Assembly (NCBI GenBank): GCA_029931885.1
Contig: JAOZRJ010000116.1
Span: 1-5,372 of the forward strand
From: Candidatus Omnitrophota bacterium
GTDB taxonomy: Bacteria; Omnitrophota; Koll11; Zapsychrales; Aceulaceae
DNA length: 5,372 bases
Direction: 5' to 3'
Part shown: positions 1 through 5,372 of the stretch, piece after piece
How the letters are laid out: each line of letters starts with the position of its first letter
Numbering within the stretch: position 1 is the first letter of the stretch
Made by a program: the position numbers and the translations under genes
The notes under the pieces: model-generated
Seen by the model: the letters and a program-made list of their open reading frames with translations, nothing else
What the model was told of the DNA's origin: nothing
Database searches by the model: none

Positions 1-621
1 AAAAGCGTTATTAGTGAAGTGAACTTTAAAGATGCTTATTTATCCGAAGATAGTCAGAAATATTATGAGAAGGTTAAGCAGATATTATCTCAAGCAGGCA
101 TAAAATACAAAGAAGATGCAAATTTGGTTCGCGGATTGGATTATTATACTCAAGTAGTTTTTGAGATTACTAGTCCGGACTTAGGGAGTCAGGATGCTCT
201 AGGTGCCGGCGGACGATATAATCAACTTGTCGAGCAGCTTGGAGGAAGCAAAGGTGTTAATGCTGTTGGTTTTTCTTTAGGACTTGAGCGTATATTATTG
301 GCCTGTAAAAAAGATAATTTGGCAAACGGGGAGAATCTGGATGTTTATTGTATTGCTTTGGATCAAAGTTTATTTGATAAAGCTTTTGAATTGCTAAGAG
401 ATTTTCGAGTAAAAGGAATAAAAAGTGACATCAACTATCGGTCGGGGTCGATGAAAAGCCAAATGCGATCCGCGGATAAGAGTGGCGCAAGATATGTTGT
501 CATTCTTGGGAGCGATGAAATAAATCGAGGAGTTGTGTCATTAAAAGATATGCAAACAGGTGAGCAAGTAGAAGAAAAAATAGATCAGCTCACTAACGTT
601 GTTAAGGAGAAGTTATGCTAA
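1..621 (+). CDS. hisS: Histidyl-tRNA synthetase, C-terminal part (5' end outside window)
   Basis: This is the 3' portion of a class II histidyl-tRNA synthetase, the cytoplasmic enzyme that charges tRNA-His with histidine. The frame is open from base 1; the GTG at 19 is an internal valine, not a start, because the fragment lacks the N-terminal catalytic half (about 206 codons are present against a usual length of about 420). Visible signatures are the histidine-specific motif LVRGLDYYT (about 124-150), the second histidine motif GAGGRY (202-219) and class II motif 3, GFSLGLER (268-291). From about 337 to the stop lies the C-terminal anticodon-binding alpha/beta domain, with the segments DINYRSGSMKSQM, ARYVVILG and the GVVSLKDMQTGEQ strand. 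The stop TAA at 619-621 lies inside the start of aspS (7-bp overlap). The hisS-aspS pair is a common bacterial arrangement. Nothing in the visible part looks damaged. Confidence 0.97.
   Translation, partial: KSVISEVNFKDAYLSEDSQKYYEKVKQILSQAGIKYKEDANLVRGLDYYTQVVFEITSPDLGSQDALGAGGRYNQLVEQLGGSKGVNAVGFSLGLERILLACKKDNLANGENLDVYCIALDQSLFDKAFELLRDFRVKGIKSDINYRSGSMKSQMRSADKSGARYVVILGSDEINRGVVSLKDMQTGEQVEEKIDQLTNVVKEKLC
604..610 (+). promoter_or_regulatory. Shine-Dalgarno site for aspS
   Basis: The sequence AAGGAGA lies inside the last codons of hisS, four bases before the ATG at 615. It is a strong match to the anti-Shine-Dalgarno complement and fixes the aspS start despite the 7-bp overlap with hisS. 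Confidence 0.8.
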
Positions 622-2015
622 GAACACATACATGCGGAGAATTAAATAAAACATGCAAAGACAAGGAAGTTGTTCTTTGCGGTTGGGTTCATAGAAGGCG
701 AGATCACGGAAAATTGATTTTTATTGATATTCGCGATCGTTACGGAATTACACAAGTTGTTTTTGTTCCTTCTGTTAGTAAAGAAGCTCATGACAAGGCA
801 CAGCAACTTGGCCCTGAGTTTGTTGTTAAAATTACAGGTACTGTTAATGTCCGACCTGAGAAGAATGTTAATAAGGATGTTCCAACGGGAGATATTGAGT
901 TGTGTGCAACAGGACTAGAGATTCTTAACGAGTCAGAGGTTCCTGTTTTTGAAATTGATGAGGATGATGAAGTGTCCGAAGAGCTACGTTTAACATATCG
1001 ATATTTGGATCTAAGGAGTCAGAAACTTTTAAAGTCTCTCAAGTTAAGACATAAACTTTGTTCTGCTGTTCGTAATTTTTTAGATAGTGAACAATTTATG
1101 GAAATAGAAACACCTGTTTTAACGAAATCAACACCGGAAGGCGCAAGAGATTTTCTTGTTCCGTCACGACAAAGTGCTGGAAGCTTTTTTGCACTTCCTC
1201 AATCACCGCAGCTGTTTAAACAAATTTTGATGGTTTCCGGAATGGATAAATATTATCAAATAGTTAAATGTTTCCGCGATGAAGACCTTAGGGCAGATCG
1301 TCAGCCTGAGTTTACTCAACTTGATATGGAGATGTCCTTTGTTGAAGAAGAGGATATTTTTGCTTTAACTGAGCAGATGATGAAAGAAATCTTCAAAAAG
1401 GTTATGGATATTGATATTCCAATTCCTTTTGCTCGTATAACTCATGCAGAGGCGATGGAAAAATATAAAACTGATAAGCCTGACTTGCGAAAGGAAGGCG
1501 AAGATTTTTCTTTTGTTTGGGTTGTTGATTTTCCTTTATTTAAATATAATAAAGATGAGAAGCGTTGGGATAGTGAGCATCACCCGTTTACGTCATTTCG
1601 AGAAGAGGATAAAGAACTTTTTGAAGCAAATCAACTAGACAAGGTACGCTCACGTTCATACGATCTTGTCTTAAATGGTAATGAGATTGGAAGCGGTTCG
1701 ATTCGTATTCATAAACAAGATGTGCAAAAGAAAATATTTGATATAATAGGTTTTGATGAAGAGGAAGCAGAGAAGCGTTTTGGATTTTTGCTCAAAGCGT
1801 TTAAATATGGTGCGCCTCCTCATGCAGGGGTTGCCTATGGGATTGACCGCTTGGTTGCTATTTTAAGCGGATTAGATTCTATACGGGATACAATAGCTTT
1901 TCCAAAGACACAAAAAGGAAATTGTCTACTGACAGAAGCTCCGGCAGTAGTAGACGATAAACAATTAAAAGATTTAGGAATTCTTTCGATAAAAAAAGGA
2001 GGAAAGGATGCATAA
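615..2015 (+). CDS. aspS: Aspartyl-tRNA synthetase of bacterial type lacking the GAD insertion domain
   Basis: This class IIb synthetase charges tRNA-Asp with aspartate in the cytoplasm. The N-terminal OB-fold anticodon-binding domain (about residues 1-105) has CGWVHRRRDHG and LIFIDIRDR. The catalytic core follows with LTYRYLDLR (126-134), the flipping loop TPEGARDFLVPS (173-184), QSPQLFKQ (196-203, with the expected lysine at 202) and motif 2, FRDEDLRADRQPEFTQLD (220-237). The later core has NEIGSGSIRIH (356-366, with Glu357 and Arg364 as in E. coli Glu482 and Arg489) and motif 3, GIDR (409-412). Length is 466 aa against about 590 for the bacterial family. The whole difference lies between KPDLR (288-292) and VWVVDFPLF (301-309), where the GAD domain of about 125 residues normally sits. 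Catalytic residues on both sides are intact, so an active enzyme is likely. His31 is the residue associated with non-discriminating AspRS, but Lys83 matches discriminating enzymes. It overlaps hisS by 7 bp and the next gene by 8 bp. Confidence 0.97.
   Translation: MLRTHTCGELNKTCKDKEVVLCGWVHRRRDHGKLIFIDIRDRYGITQVVFVPSVSKEAHDKAQQLGPEFVVKITGTVNVRPEKNVNKDVPTGDIELCATGLEILNESEVPVFEIDEDDEVSEELRLTYRYLDLRSQKLLKSLKLRHKLCSAVRNFLDSEQFMEIETPVLTKSTPEGARDFLVPSRQSAGSFFALPQSPQLFKQILMVSGMDKYYQIVKCFRDEDLRADRQPEFTQLDMEMSFVEEEDIFALTEQMMKEIFKKVMDIDIPIPFARITHAEAMEKYKTDKPDLRKEGEDFSFVWVVDFPLFKYNKDEKRWDSEHHPFTSFREEDKELFEANQLDKVRSRSYDLVLNGNEIGSGSIRIHKQDVQKKIFDIIGFDEEEAEKRFGFLLKAFKYGAPPHAGVAYGIDRLVAILSGLDSIRDTIAFPKTQKGNCLLTEAPAVVDDKQLKDLGILSIKKGGKDA
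1491..1514 (+). other. Site of the missing GAD domain in AspRS
   Basis: Residues 293-300 form an eight-residue linker joining KPDLR to VWVVDFPLF. In bacterial AspRS such as that of E. coli, these two conserved elements flank the GAD domain, which is shared with GatB. The reading frame is uninterrupted across the junction and there is no remnant of GAD sequence, so this reads as a clean in-frame domain loss rather than a frameshifted or decaying gene. Confidence 0.85.
1998..2002 (+). promoter_or_regulatory. Shine-Dalgarno site for the LysM lipoprotein gene
   Basis: GGAGG lies five bases before the ATG at 2008, within the end of aspS. It supports 2008 rather than the in-frame ATG at 2023 as the start, although either start would leave a usable signal peptide. 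Confidence 0.75.
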
Positions 2016-2556
2016 TAAATTTATGAAATTTTTTGCTGTTGTTTTAGTTGCGTTATTTGTTTCAAGCTGTACTGTAAGAAGTTATGTTCAGGATAAAAGT
2101 CGTGTTGATCAGGAAATGAAAGGAAATGCCGGATGCCTGCAAGGGGACTGTCCTTCCGTTGATAGAAGCAATTTAAAGAAAACACGAGCAACGTATGTCT
2201 TAGAAATACAAACCGGAAAAAGAAAATCGTCTGTAGCTCCTAAGGAATATGTAGCGGAATCTTATGCAGAAGAAACTGCTGCGCCTAAAGGTGCTGCGCC
2301 TATAGTGATTCATGAAGTCGAAGAAACGGTTGCAGTTGAAGTCGTTGAGCCTGAAGAAGGTATCCTTTCCGAATATACAATCGAAAAAGGTGATACTCTT
2401 CAAAAGATTTCTAAGAAATTTTATGATACCTATCGACGATGGTATGAAATCTTAGAAGTTAATAAAGATGTTATTACAAACCCAGATCGACTAAAAACAG
2501 GAACAGTTATAAAGATTCCTCAAGCACAACTAGGAAAAGAAGAAAATTTAAAGTAA
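2008..2556 (+). CDS. LysM-domain lipoprotein, probably peptidoglycan-binding
   Basis: This is a 182-residue secreted lipoprotein. It has a lysine-containing n-region (residues 1-7), a hydrophobic core (8-18) and a lipobox VSSC, which predicts lipidation at Cys21 by Lgt and cleavage by LspA. The mature N-terminal part (22-70) contains SRVDQEMKGNAGCLQGDC, including two cysteines (43 and 48) spaced CX4C. A low-complexity Ala/Val/Glu/Pro linker (about 75-118) follows, then one LysM domain (about 121-171) with the typical YTIEKGDTLQKISKKFY opening and a GTVIKIP ending. LysM binds N-acetylglucosamine-containing glycans, so the protein probably tethers something to, or senses, the cell wall from a membrane anchor. 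No enzymatic domain is seen. It starts inside aspS (8-bp overlap) and ends 12 bp before phoH. The RVDQ/GNxGxLxG-like segment recalls Omnitrophota lipoproteins, but that is from memory only. The specific function is unknown. Confidence 0.85.
   Translation: MHNKFMKFFAVVLVALFVSSCTVRSYVQDKSRVDQEMKGNAGCLQGDCPSVDRSNLKKTRATYVLEIQTGKRKSSVAPKEYVAESYAEETAAPKGAAPIVIHEVEETVAVEVVEPEEGILSEYTIEKGDTLQKISKKFYDTYRRWYEILEVNKDVITNPDRLKTGTVIKIPQAQLGKEENLK
2278..2302 (+). repeat. Short direct repeat, two copies of GCTGCGCCTA
   Basis: The 10-base unit occurs at 2278-2287 and 2293-2302, with a 15-base period in frame. It encodes two AAP units in the AAPKGAAP part of the lipoprotein linker. It fits slippage within a low-complexity linker and has no other evident role. 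Confidence 0.5.
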
Positions 2557-2568
2557 GAAATTATTCAT

Positions 2569-3522
2569 ATGGAAAAAAATATTGAATTAAATGATAATCA
2601 GGATTTACAACTGCTTTTTGGGAAATATGACCAAAATTTGAAGCTGATTGAGAGTGAGCTTGGAGTTCAGGTTATCCGCACGCAAGAGGGTTTGCGTGTT
2701 ATTGGCGAAGAAGAAAAGCTTGAACGTGTTGATGGGCTCATAAATTACCTTCTTGATTTTGTAAAAAACGGACAGGACGTTAAGCGTTATGATATTGTTT
2801 ATGCCTTAAAAATTGCTGAACCTGGAAAAGGTGTTGATTTCAAGCGTCTTTCAAAGCGAAAGATTCCTGTTGCGGCTAAAAAAGGTGCTGTTGTAACGCC
2901 TAAAACAAAAGGTCAGGTTGAGTATATTGAGACTATCAAATATCATGATATTGTTTTTGGTATCGGACCTGCAGGAACAGGAAAAACATATTTGGCTGTT
3001 GCGATGGCGGTTAACGCGTTGCAAAAAGGATTGGTTCGCCGTATTGTTCTGGCGCGGCCGGCAATTGAAGCTGGAGAGAGTTTAGGATTTTTACCTGGGG
3101 ATATAAACGAAAAAGTTTCGCCTTATGTACGTCCGCTTTATGATGCCCTTTACGATATGCTTGAGGTTGAACGTGTTGATCAATTTGCAGAAAAAGGCAT
3201 TATAGAGATTGCTCCTTTAGCTTATATGAGAGGACGAACGCTTAATGATGCATTTGTTATTCTTGATGAAGCTCAGAATTGTACTTCTGACCAGATGAAA
3301 ATGTTTTTAACTCGGCTTGGTTTTGATTCAAAGGCCGTTATCACAGGAGATGTGACCCAAAGTGATTTGCCTTCCGGAGAAGAATCCGGATTAATATCTG
3401 CTGAAAAGATTCTAAGTGATGTCGAGGGAATCAAATTTGTTCATTTAACAGGAGAAGACGTTGTCCGACATGAATTAGTTCAGCGGATTATAGAAGCTTA
3501 TGAAAAACCGAATTCTAAATAA
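2569..3522 (+). CDS. phoH: PhoH-family ATPase (PhoL/YbeZ type)
   Basis: This is a cytoplasmic P-loop NTPase of the PhoH/YbeZ family, 317 aa and full length. An N-terminal KH-like domain (about residues 6-82) precedes the helicase-like ATPase core. The core shows Walker A GPAGTGKT (133-140, Lys139), the family segment ARPAIEAGESLGFLPGD (162-178), Walker B VILDEAQN (230-237, Asp233-Glu234) and the motif TGDVTQSDLP (259-268). In E. coli the relative YbeZ associates physically with YbeY and is linked to RNA and ribosome metabolism. Here ybeY lies in the same cluster, separated by the HD-hydrolase gene, as in Firmicutes phoH-yqfF-yqfG. The ATG at 2569 follows a 12-bp gap after the lipoprotein gene and has no convincing Shine-Dalgarno sequence, so it may rely on re-initiation. 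The 3' end overlaps the next gene by 23 bp. The family is certain; the precise substrate is not known for this class. Confidence 0.95.
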   Translation: MEKNIELNDNQDLQLLFGKYDQNLKLIESELGVQVIRTQEGLRVIGEEEKLERVDGLINYLLDFVKNGQDVKRYDIVYALKIAEPGKGVDFKRLSKRKIPVAAKKGAVVTPKTKGQVEYIETIKYHDIVFGIGPAGTGKTYLAVAMAVNALQKGLVRRIVLARPAIEAGESLGFLPGDINEKVSPYVRPLYDALYDMLEVERVDQFAEKGIIEIAPLAYMRGRTLNDAFVILDEAQNCTSDQMKMFLTRLGFDSKAVITGDVTQSDLPSGEESGLISAEKILSDVEGIKFVHLTGEDVVRHELVQRIIEAYEKPNSK

Positions 3523-4942
3523 TCTTAAACCATCTCAAATGGTTATTGCACTAAGTTCCGTCCTTGTGCTGGGACTTTTTTGCTATGTATCCGGATTTTC
3601 TTTAATCATTCCGCTTTTGTTGCTTTTGCTTGGGCTTTACCTGAGGGCAGTTCGAAGAGCGGATATTAAACTTTTCTTGAACTTAGGATTGCTTTTACTT
3701 TTAAATGTTTTTATTGCCTACGCGTTAATAAATTATACCAGCATATCAGCATTTTATATTCCTGTTGCGGCTGTGGCGATGCTTGTAATGCTTTTGTACA
3801 ATGATTTGCCTCTTGCATTTATTATGGCTTTTGCTTCGAGCGTCTTGGTTGGCTTAGTGGTGGGTAATCGTTTGGATTTAATGATGATCTACTTCTCAGG
3901 AAGTTTGATGGGTGCATTTTGCGTAAAAGGTGCAAGAACTCGAAGTGAGTTAATCAATGCCGGTTTCTTTGTGGGTCTTGTACAGGTTTTATGCGTTATT
4001 CTGCTTAATCCTTCTCACAATTTCTTATTTACGAGGGATTTTACTTTTAATTATTTGCGCTCATTGTTTTTTAATGGTTTTATATCCGCCTTTGGCGTAA
4101 TGGCTACTTTGAAAATCTTTGAGAATATGTTTGGCGTTGTTACAAATTTCAGCCTTCTTGAGTTATCTGATTTTAATCACCCACTTTTAAAAAGAATGAT
4201 TTTAGAGGCCCCCGGAACATATCATCATAGTCTTTTTGTCAGCAATTTAGCCGAAGTCGCGGCTGATAGCATCAGGGCAAATTCTCTTTTGGTAAGAGTC
4301 GGGGCTTATTATCATGATATAGGAAAGCTTGATAAACCTGAATATTTTACAGAGAATCAAATCTTTGACAGCAATAAGCATGATAATCTTGAGCCGTCTA
4401 TGAGCCGTTTAGTAATTCTCAATCATGTTAAAAATGGCGTCGAGCTAGCTAAAAAATATAAATTAAATCCTGCGATCAGAGACTTCATTCAACAGCACCA
4501 TGGCGCAAGCGTTATGCATTTTTTCTATCAAAAGGCAGTTTCCGAGGCGCAAGAAGGAGAGATCGTAAGCGAGCAAGAATTCCGTTATCCAGGACCAAAA
4601 CCTCAAACGAGAGAAACAGCTATTGTACTTTTAGCAGATTCTGTCGAAGGTGCTTGTCGTGCCTTGGACGAACCGACGCCAGTGCGCATCGATGAAACAG
4701 TCCGCAAAATTATTAATAATAAATTTATTGATGGGCAACTCGATGAATGTAATTTGACGCTAAAAGATTTAAATGAAATCAGTGCAACATTTGCTCGCGT
4801 CTTAAGCGCGATGTATCATAGTCGCATAAAATACCCTGAGAAGAAAAATGGCAATACAAATAATCGTAAGAAATCTACAGAAGCGACTTCCGATAAGACC
4901 CAATCTAATCAGTCAAAAGATCAAAAAAATTCTGCTTCATAA
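3500..4942 (+). CDS. Membrane HD-domain phosphohydrolase, PgpH/YqfF family, lacking the extracytoplasmic domain; probable c-di-AMP phosphodiesterase
   Basis: This 480-aa protein has about seven or eight hydrophobic segments (roughly residues 13-31, 34-50, 58-78, 85-101, 104-121, 127-143, 152-170 and 188-207), then a cytoplasmic HD domain (about 226-448). The metal-binding set fits PgpH in order and spacing: YHH (His243), HD (His272-Asp273), NH (His309), HH (His333-His334) and AD (Asp380). PgpH of Listeria hydrolyses cyclic-di-AMP to pApA, which is the best prediction here. Usual family members are about 700-800 aa, with an N-terminal TM helix and a large extracytoplasmic 7TMR-HDED domain; both are missing. 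A TAG at 3491-3493, three codons upstream in frame, excludes a longer start, and phoH is intact up to 3522. The C-terminus carries 31 extra polar residues (450-480: Asn, Ser, Lys, Thr, Gln) past the usual YPE end, encoded where the gene overlaps ybeY. Only a weak AGAAG (3492-3496) precedes the ATG. Confidence 0.92.
   Translation: MKNRILNNLKPSQMVIALSSVLVLGLFCYVSGFSLIIPLLLLLLGLYLRAVRRADIKLFLNLGLLLLLNVFIAYALINYTSISAFYIPVAAVAMLVMLLYNDLPLAFIMAFASSVLVGLVVGNRLDLMMIYFSGSLMGAFCVKGARTRSELINAGFFVGLVQVLCVILLNPSHNFLFTRDFTFNYLRSLFFNGFISAFGVMATLKIFENMFGVVTNFSLLELSDFNHPLLKRMILEAPGTYHHSLFVSNLAEVAADSIRANSLLVRVGAYYHDIGKLDKPEYFTENQIFDSNKHDNLEPSMSRLVILNHVKNGVELAKKYKLNPAIRDFIQQHHGASVMHFFYQKAVSEAQEGEIVSEQEFRYPGPKPQTRETAIVLLADSVEGACRALDEPTPVRIDETVRKIINNKFIDGQLDECNLTLKDLNEISATFARVLSAMYHSRIKYPEKKNGNTNNRKKSTEATSDKTQSNQSKDQKNSAS
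4848..4942 (+). other. 95-bp same-strand gene overlap (HD hydrolase 3' end / ybeY 5' end)
   Basis: The last 31 codons plus stop of the HD gene are read in one frame and the first 31-32 codons of ybeY in the +1 frame. The ybeY product here looks like a normal YbeY N-terminus. The HD product looks like a disordered polar tail beyond the family's usual end. The inference is that loss of an ancestral HD stop codon near 4845 created the tail by overprinting. Confidence 0.85.
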
Positions 4943-5288
4943 GCGCATCAAAAACGCTGATCTTTCGATTGTTTTCATCACGGATCAAAGAATAAGAACG
5001 TTAAACAGAAAATATCTTGCGCATGATTATGCGACAGATGTTCTTAGCTTTGGCTTGAATGAAAAGAACGGCAAGCCGAATAAAGAAATGCTAGAAGGAG
5101 AGATTTTCGTTTCTGGTGATACGGCAATAAGAAATGCTAAAGAATATCAAACATCTCCCAAAGAAGAAGCGATGTTGTACGTTATTCACGGTATATTGCA
5201 TTTAATTGGATTTAAAGATCATAAAAAACATGACGTTCAGGCGATGCAAAAAGAAGAACAATCCATTTTAAAATTTCTAAAAAAATGA
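4848..5288 (+). CDS. ybeY: Endoribonuclease YbeY (rRNA maturation factor)
   Basis: YbeY is a single-domain metal-dependent RNase of the UPF0054 family, acting in 16S rRNA 3'-end maturation and ribosome quality control. Its 146 aa are typical of the family. Seen are the N-terminal strand-helix region (1-45), LNRKYLAHDYATDVLSFG (52-69), the GEIFVSGDTA strand (84-93) and the metal motif HGILHLIGFKDH (114-125). His114 and His118 are in place. The third histidine (His125) comes one residue later than in the standard HGxLHLxGYDH, because of Lys123. The start at 4848 is the only option: an in-frame TAA lies at 4827-4829, no ATG, GTG or TTG codon follows within the overlap, and GAGAAG (4838-4843) is a modest ribosome-binding site. 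It overlaps the HD gene by 95 bp and recO by 4 bp (ATGA). Co-location with phoH/ybeZ fits the known YbeY-YbeZ partnership. Confidence 0.95.
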   Translation: MAIQIIVRNLQKRLPIRPNLISQKIKKILLHKRIKNADLSIVFITDQRIRTLNRKYLAHDYATDVLSFGLNEKNGKPNKEMLEGEIFVSGDTAIRNAKEYQTSPKEEAMLYVIHGILHLIGFKDHKKHDVQAMQKEEQSILKFLKK

Positions 5289-5372
5289 TTCTGAGCGCAG
5301 AAGGCATTGTCTTAAAAACTTTTGATTTTCGAGAAACAAGCCGTATTGCAACTTTTTATACAAAAGAATACG
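5285..5372 (+). CDS. recO: DNA repair protein RecO, N-terminal fragment (runs off the window)
   Basis: Only the first 29 codons are present. The start MILSAEGIVLKTFDFRETSR, followed by IATFYTKEY, matches the N-terminal OB-fold of RecO (typically xxEGIVLKxxDYxExxxIxxxxTxE). RecO mediates RecA loading onto SSB-coated single-stranded DNA in the RecF pathway. The ATG overlaps the ybeY stop as ATGA (5285-5288), and no Shine-Dalgarno sequence precedes it, so translation is probably coupled to ybeY. The recO gene often lies downstream of ybeY in Firmicutes, but usually after dgkA, cdd and era, which are missing here. Confidence 0.85.
   Translation, partial: MILSAEGIVLKTFDFRETSRIATFYTKEY

Noticed and set aside
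19..21. GTG at 19 as a start of hisS
   Set aside because: The frame is open to base 1 and the product would lack the essential N-terminal catalytic half of HisRS; this is an internal valine.
724..918. Open frame of 64 codons on + inside aspS
   Set aside because: It lies wholly within the aspS OB-fold region in another frame, has a skewed Leu-rich composition, no ribosome site and no recognisable domain.
1444..1638. Open frame of 64 codons on + inside aspS, across the missing GAD domain
   Set aside because: It could have been a displaced GAD remnant, but the translation shows no GAD-like sequence and the aspS frame is continuous; it is a shadow frame.
1742..1747. TATAAT as an internal promoter -10 box before the lipoprotein gene
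   Set aside because: There is no plausible -35 element 16-18 bases upstream, it lies in conserved aspS coding sequence, and such hexamers are expected by chance in AT-rich DNA.
2023..2025. Alternative start of the LysM lipoprotein at the second ATG
   Set aside because: The strong GGAGG at 1998-2002 is correctly spaced for 2008 and too far from 2023.
2200..2403. Open frame of 67 codons on the minus strand within the lipoprotein gene
   Set aside because: The Phe/Arg/Ser-rich composition is the antisense of the Glu/Lys-rich linker; no ribosome site or family resemblance.
3539..3541. Alternative internal start of the HD hydrolase at Met14
   Set aside because: No ribosome site precedes it and it would remove the positively charged N-terminal segment before the first TM helix; 3500 is better placed for coupling to phoH.

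Overview
The window is a tightly packed, single-strand (+) stretch of chromosomal housekeeping genes from an AT-rich, diderm-like bacterium. The order is hisS (3' part only), aspS, a LysM lipoprotein gene, phoH/ybeZ, a membrane HD-hydrolase gene of the PgpH/YqfF family, ybeY, and recO (first 29 codons only). No RNA gene, mobile element, CRISPR array or transcription terminator is visible. Intergenic space is almost absent: five of the six junctions overlap (7, 8, 23, 95 and 4 bp) and the sixth has a 12-bp gap. The cluster is therefore probably one operon, or part of one, with coupled translation.

The organism cannot be named with certainty. The lipobox-bearing lipoprotein suggests an outer membrane or at least a lipoprotein-processing envelope. 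Its N-terminal RVDQ / GNxGxLxG-like stretch followed by a C-terminal LysM resembles, from memory, lipoproteins of Candidatus Omnitrophota. That assignment is an inference, not a result.

Region by region: positions 1-2015 hold two class II aminoacyl-tRNA synthetases, a classic hisS-aspS pair. Positions 2008-2556 encode a secreted peptidoglycan-binding lipoprotein. Positions 2569-5288 encode the conserved phoH - HD phosphohydrolase - ybeY block known from Firmicutes and many other phyla, which links an RNA-associated ATPase, a probable cyclic-di-AMP phosphodiesterase and the YbeY RNA-maturation endonuclease. At 5285 recO (recombinational repair) begins directly, without the dgkA/cdd/era genes that often lie between ybeY and recO.

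Three points stand out. (1) AspRS is bacterial in type, but the GAD insertion domain between motifs 2 and 3 is cleanly missing, giving 466 aa against about 590. (2) The HD hydrolase lacks the N-terminal extracytoplasmic domain of PgpH/YqfF, and a stop codon just upstream rules out a longer start. (3) The HD gene runs 95 bp into ybeY in another frame, giving it a 31-residue polar tail that appears to be overprinted on the conserved ybeY start.
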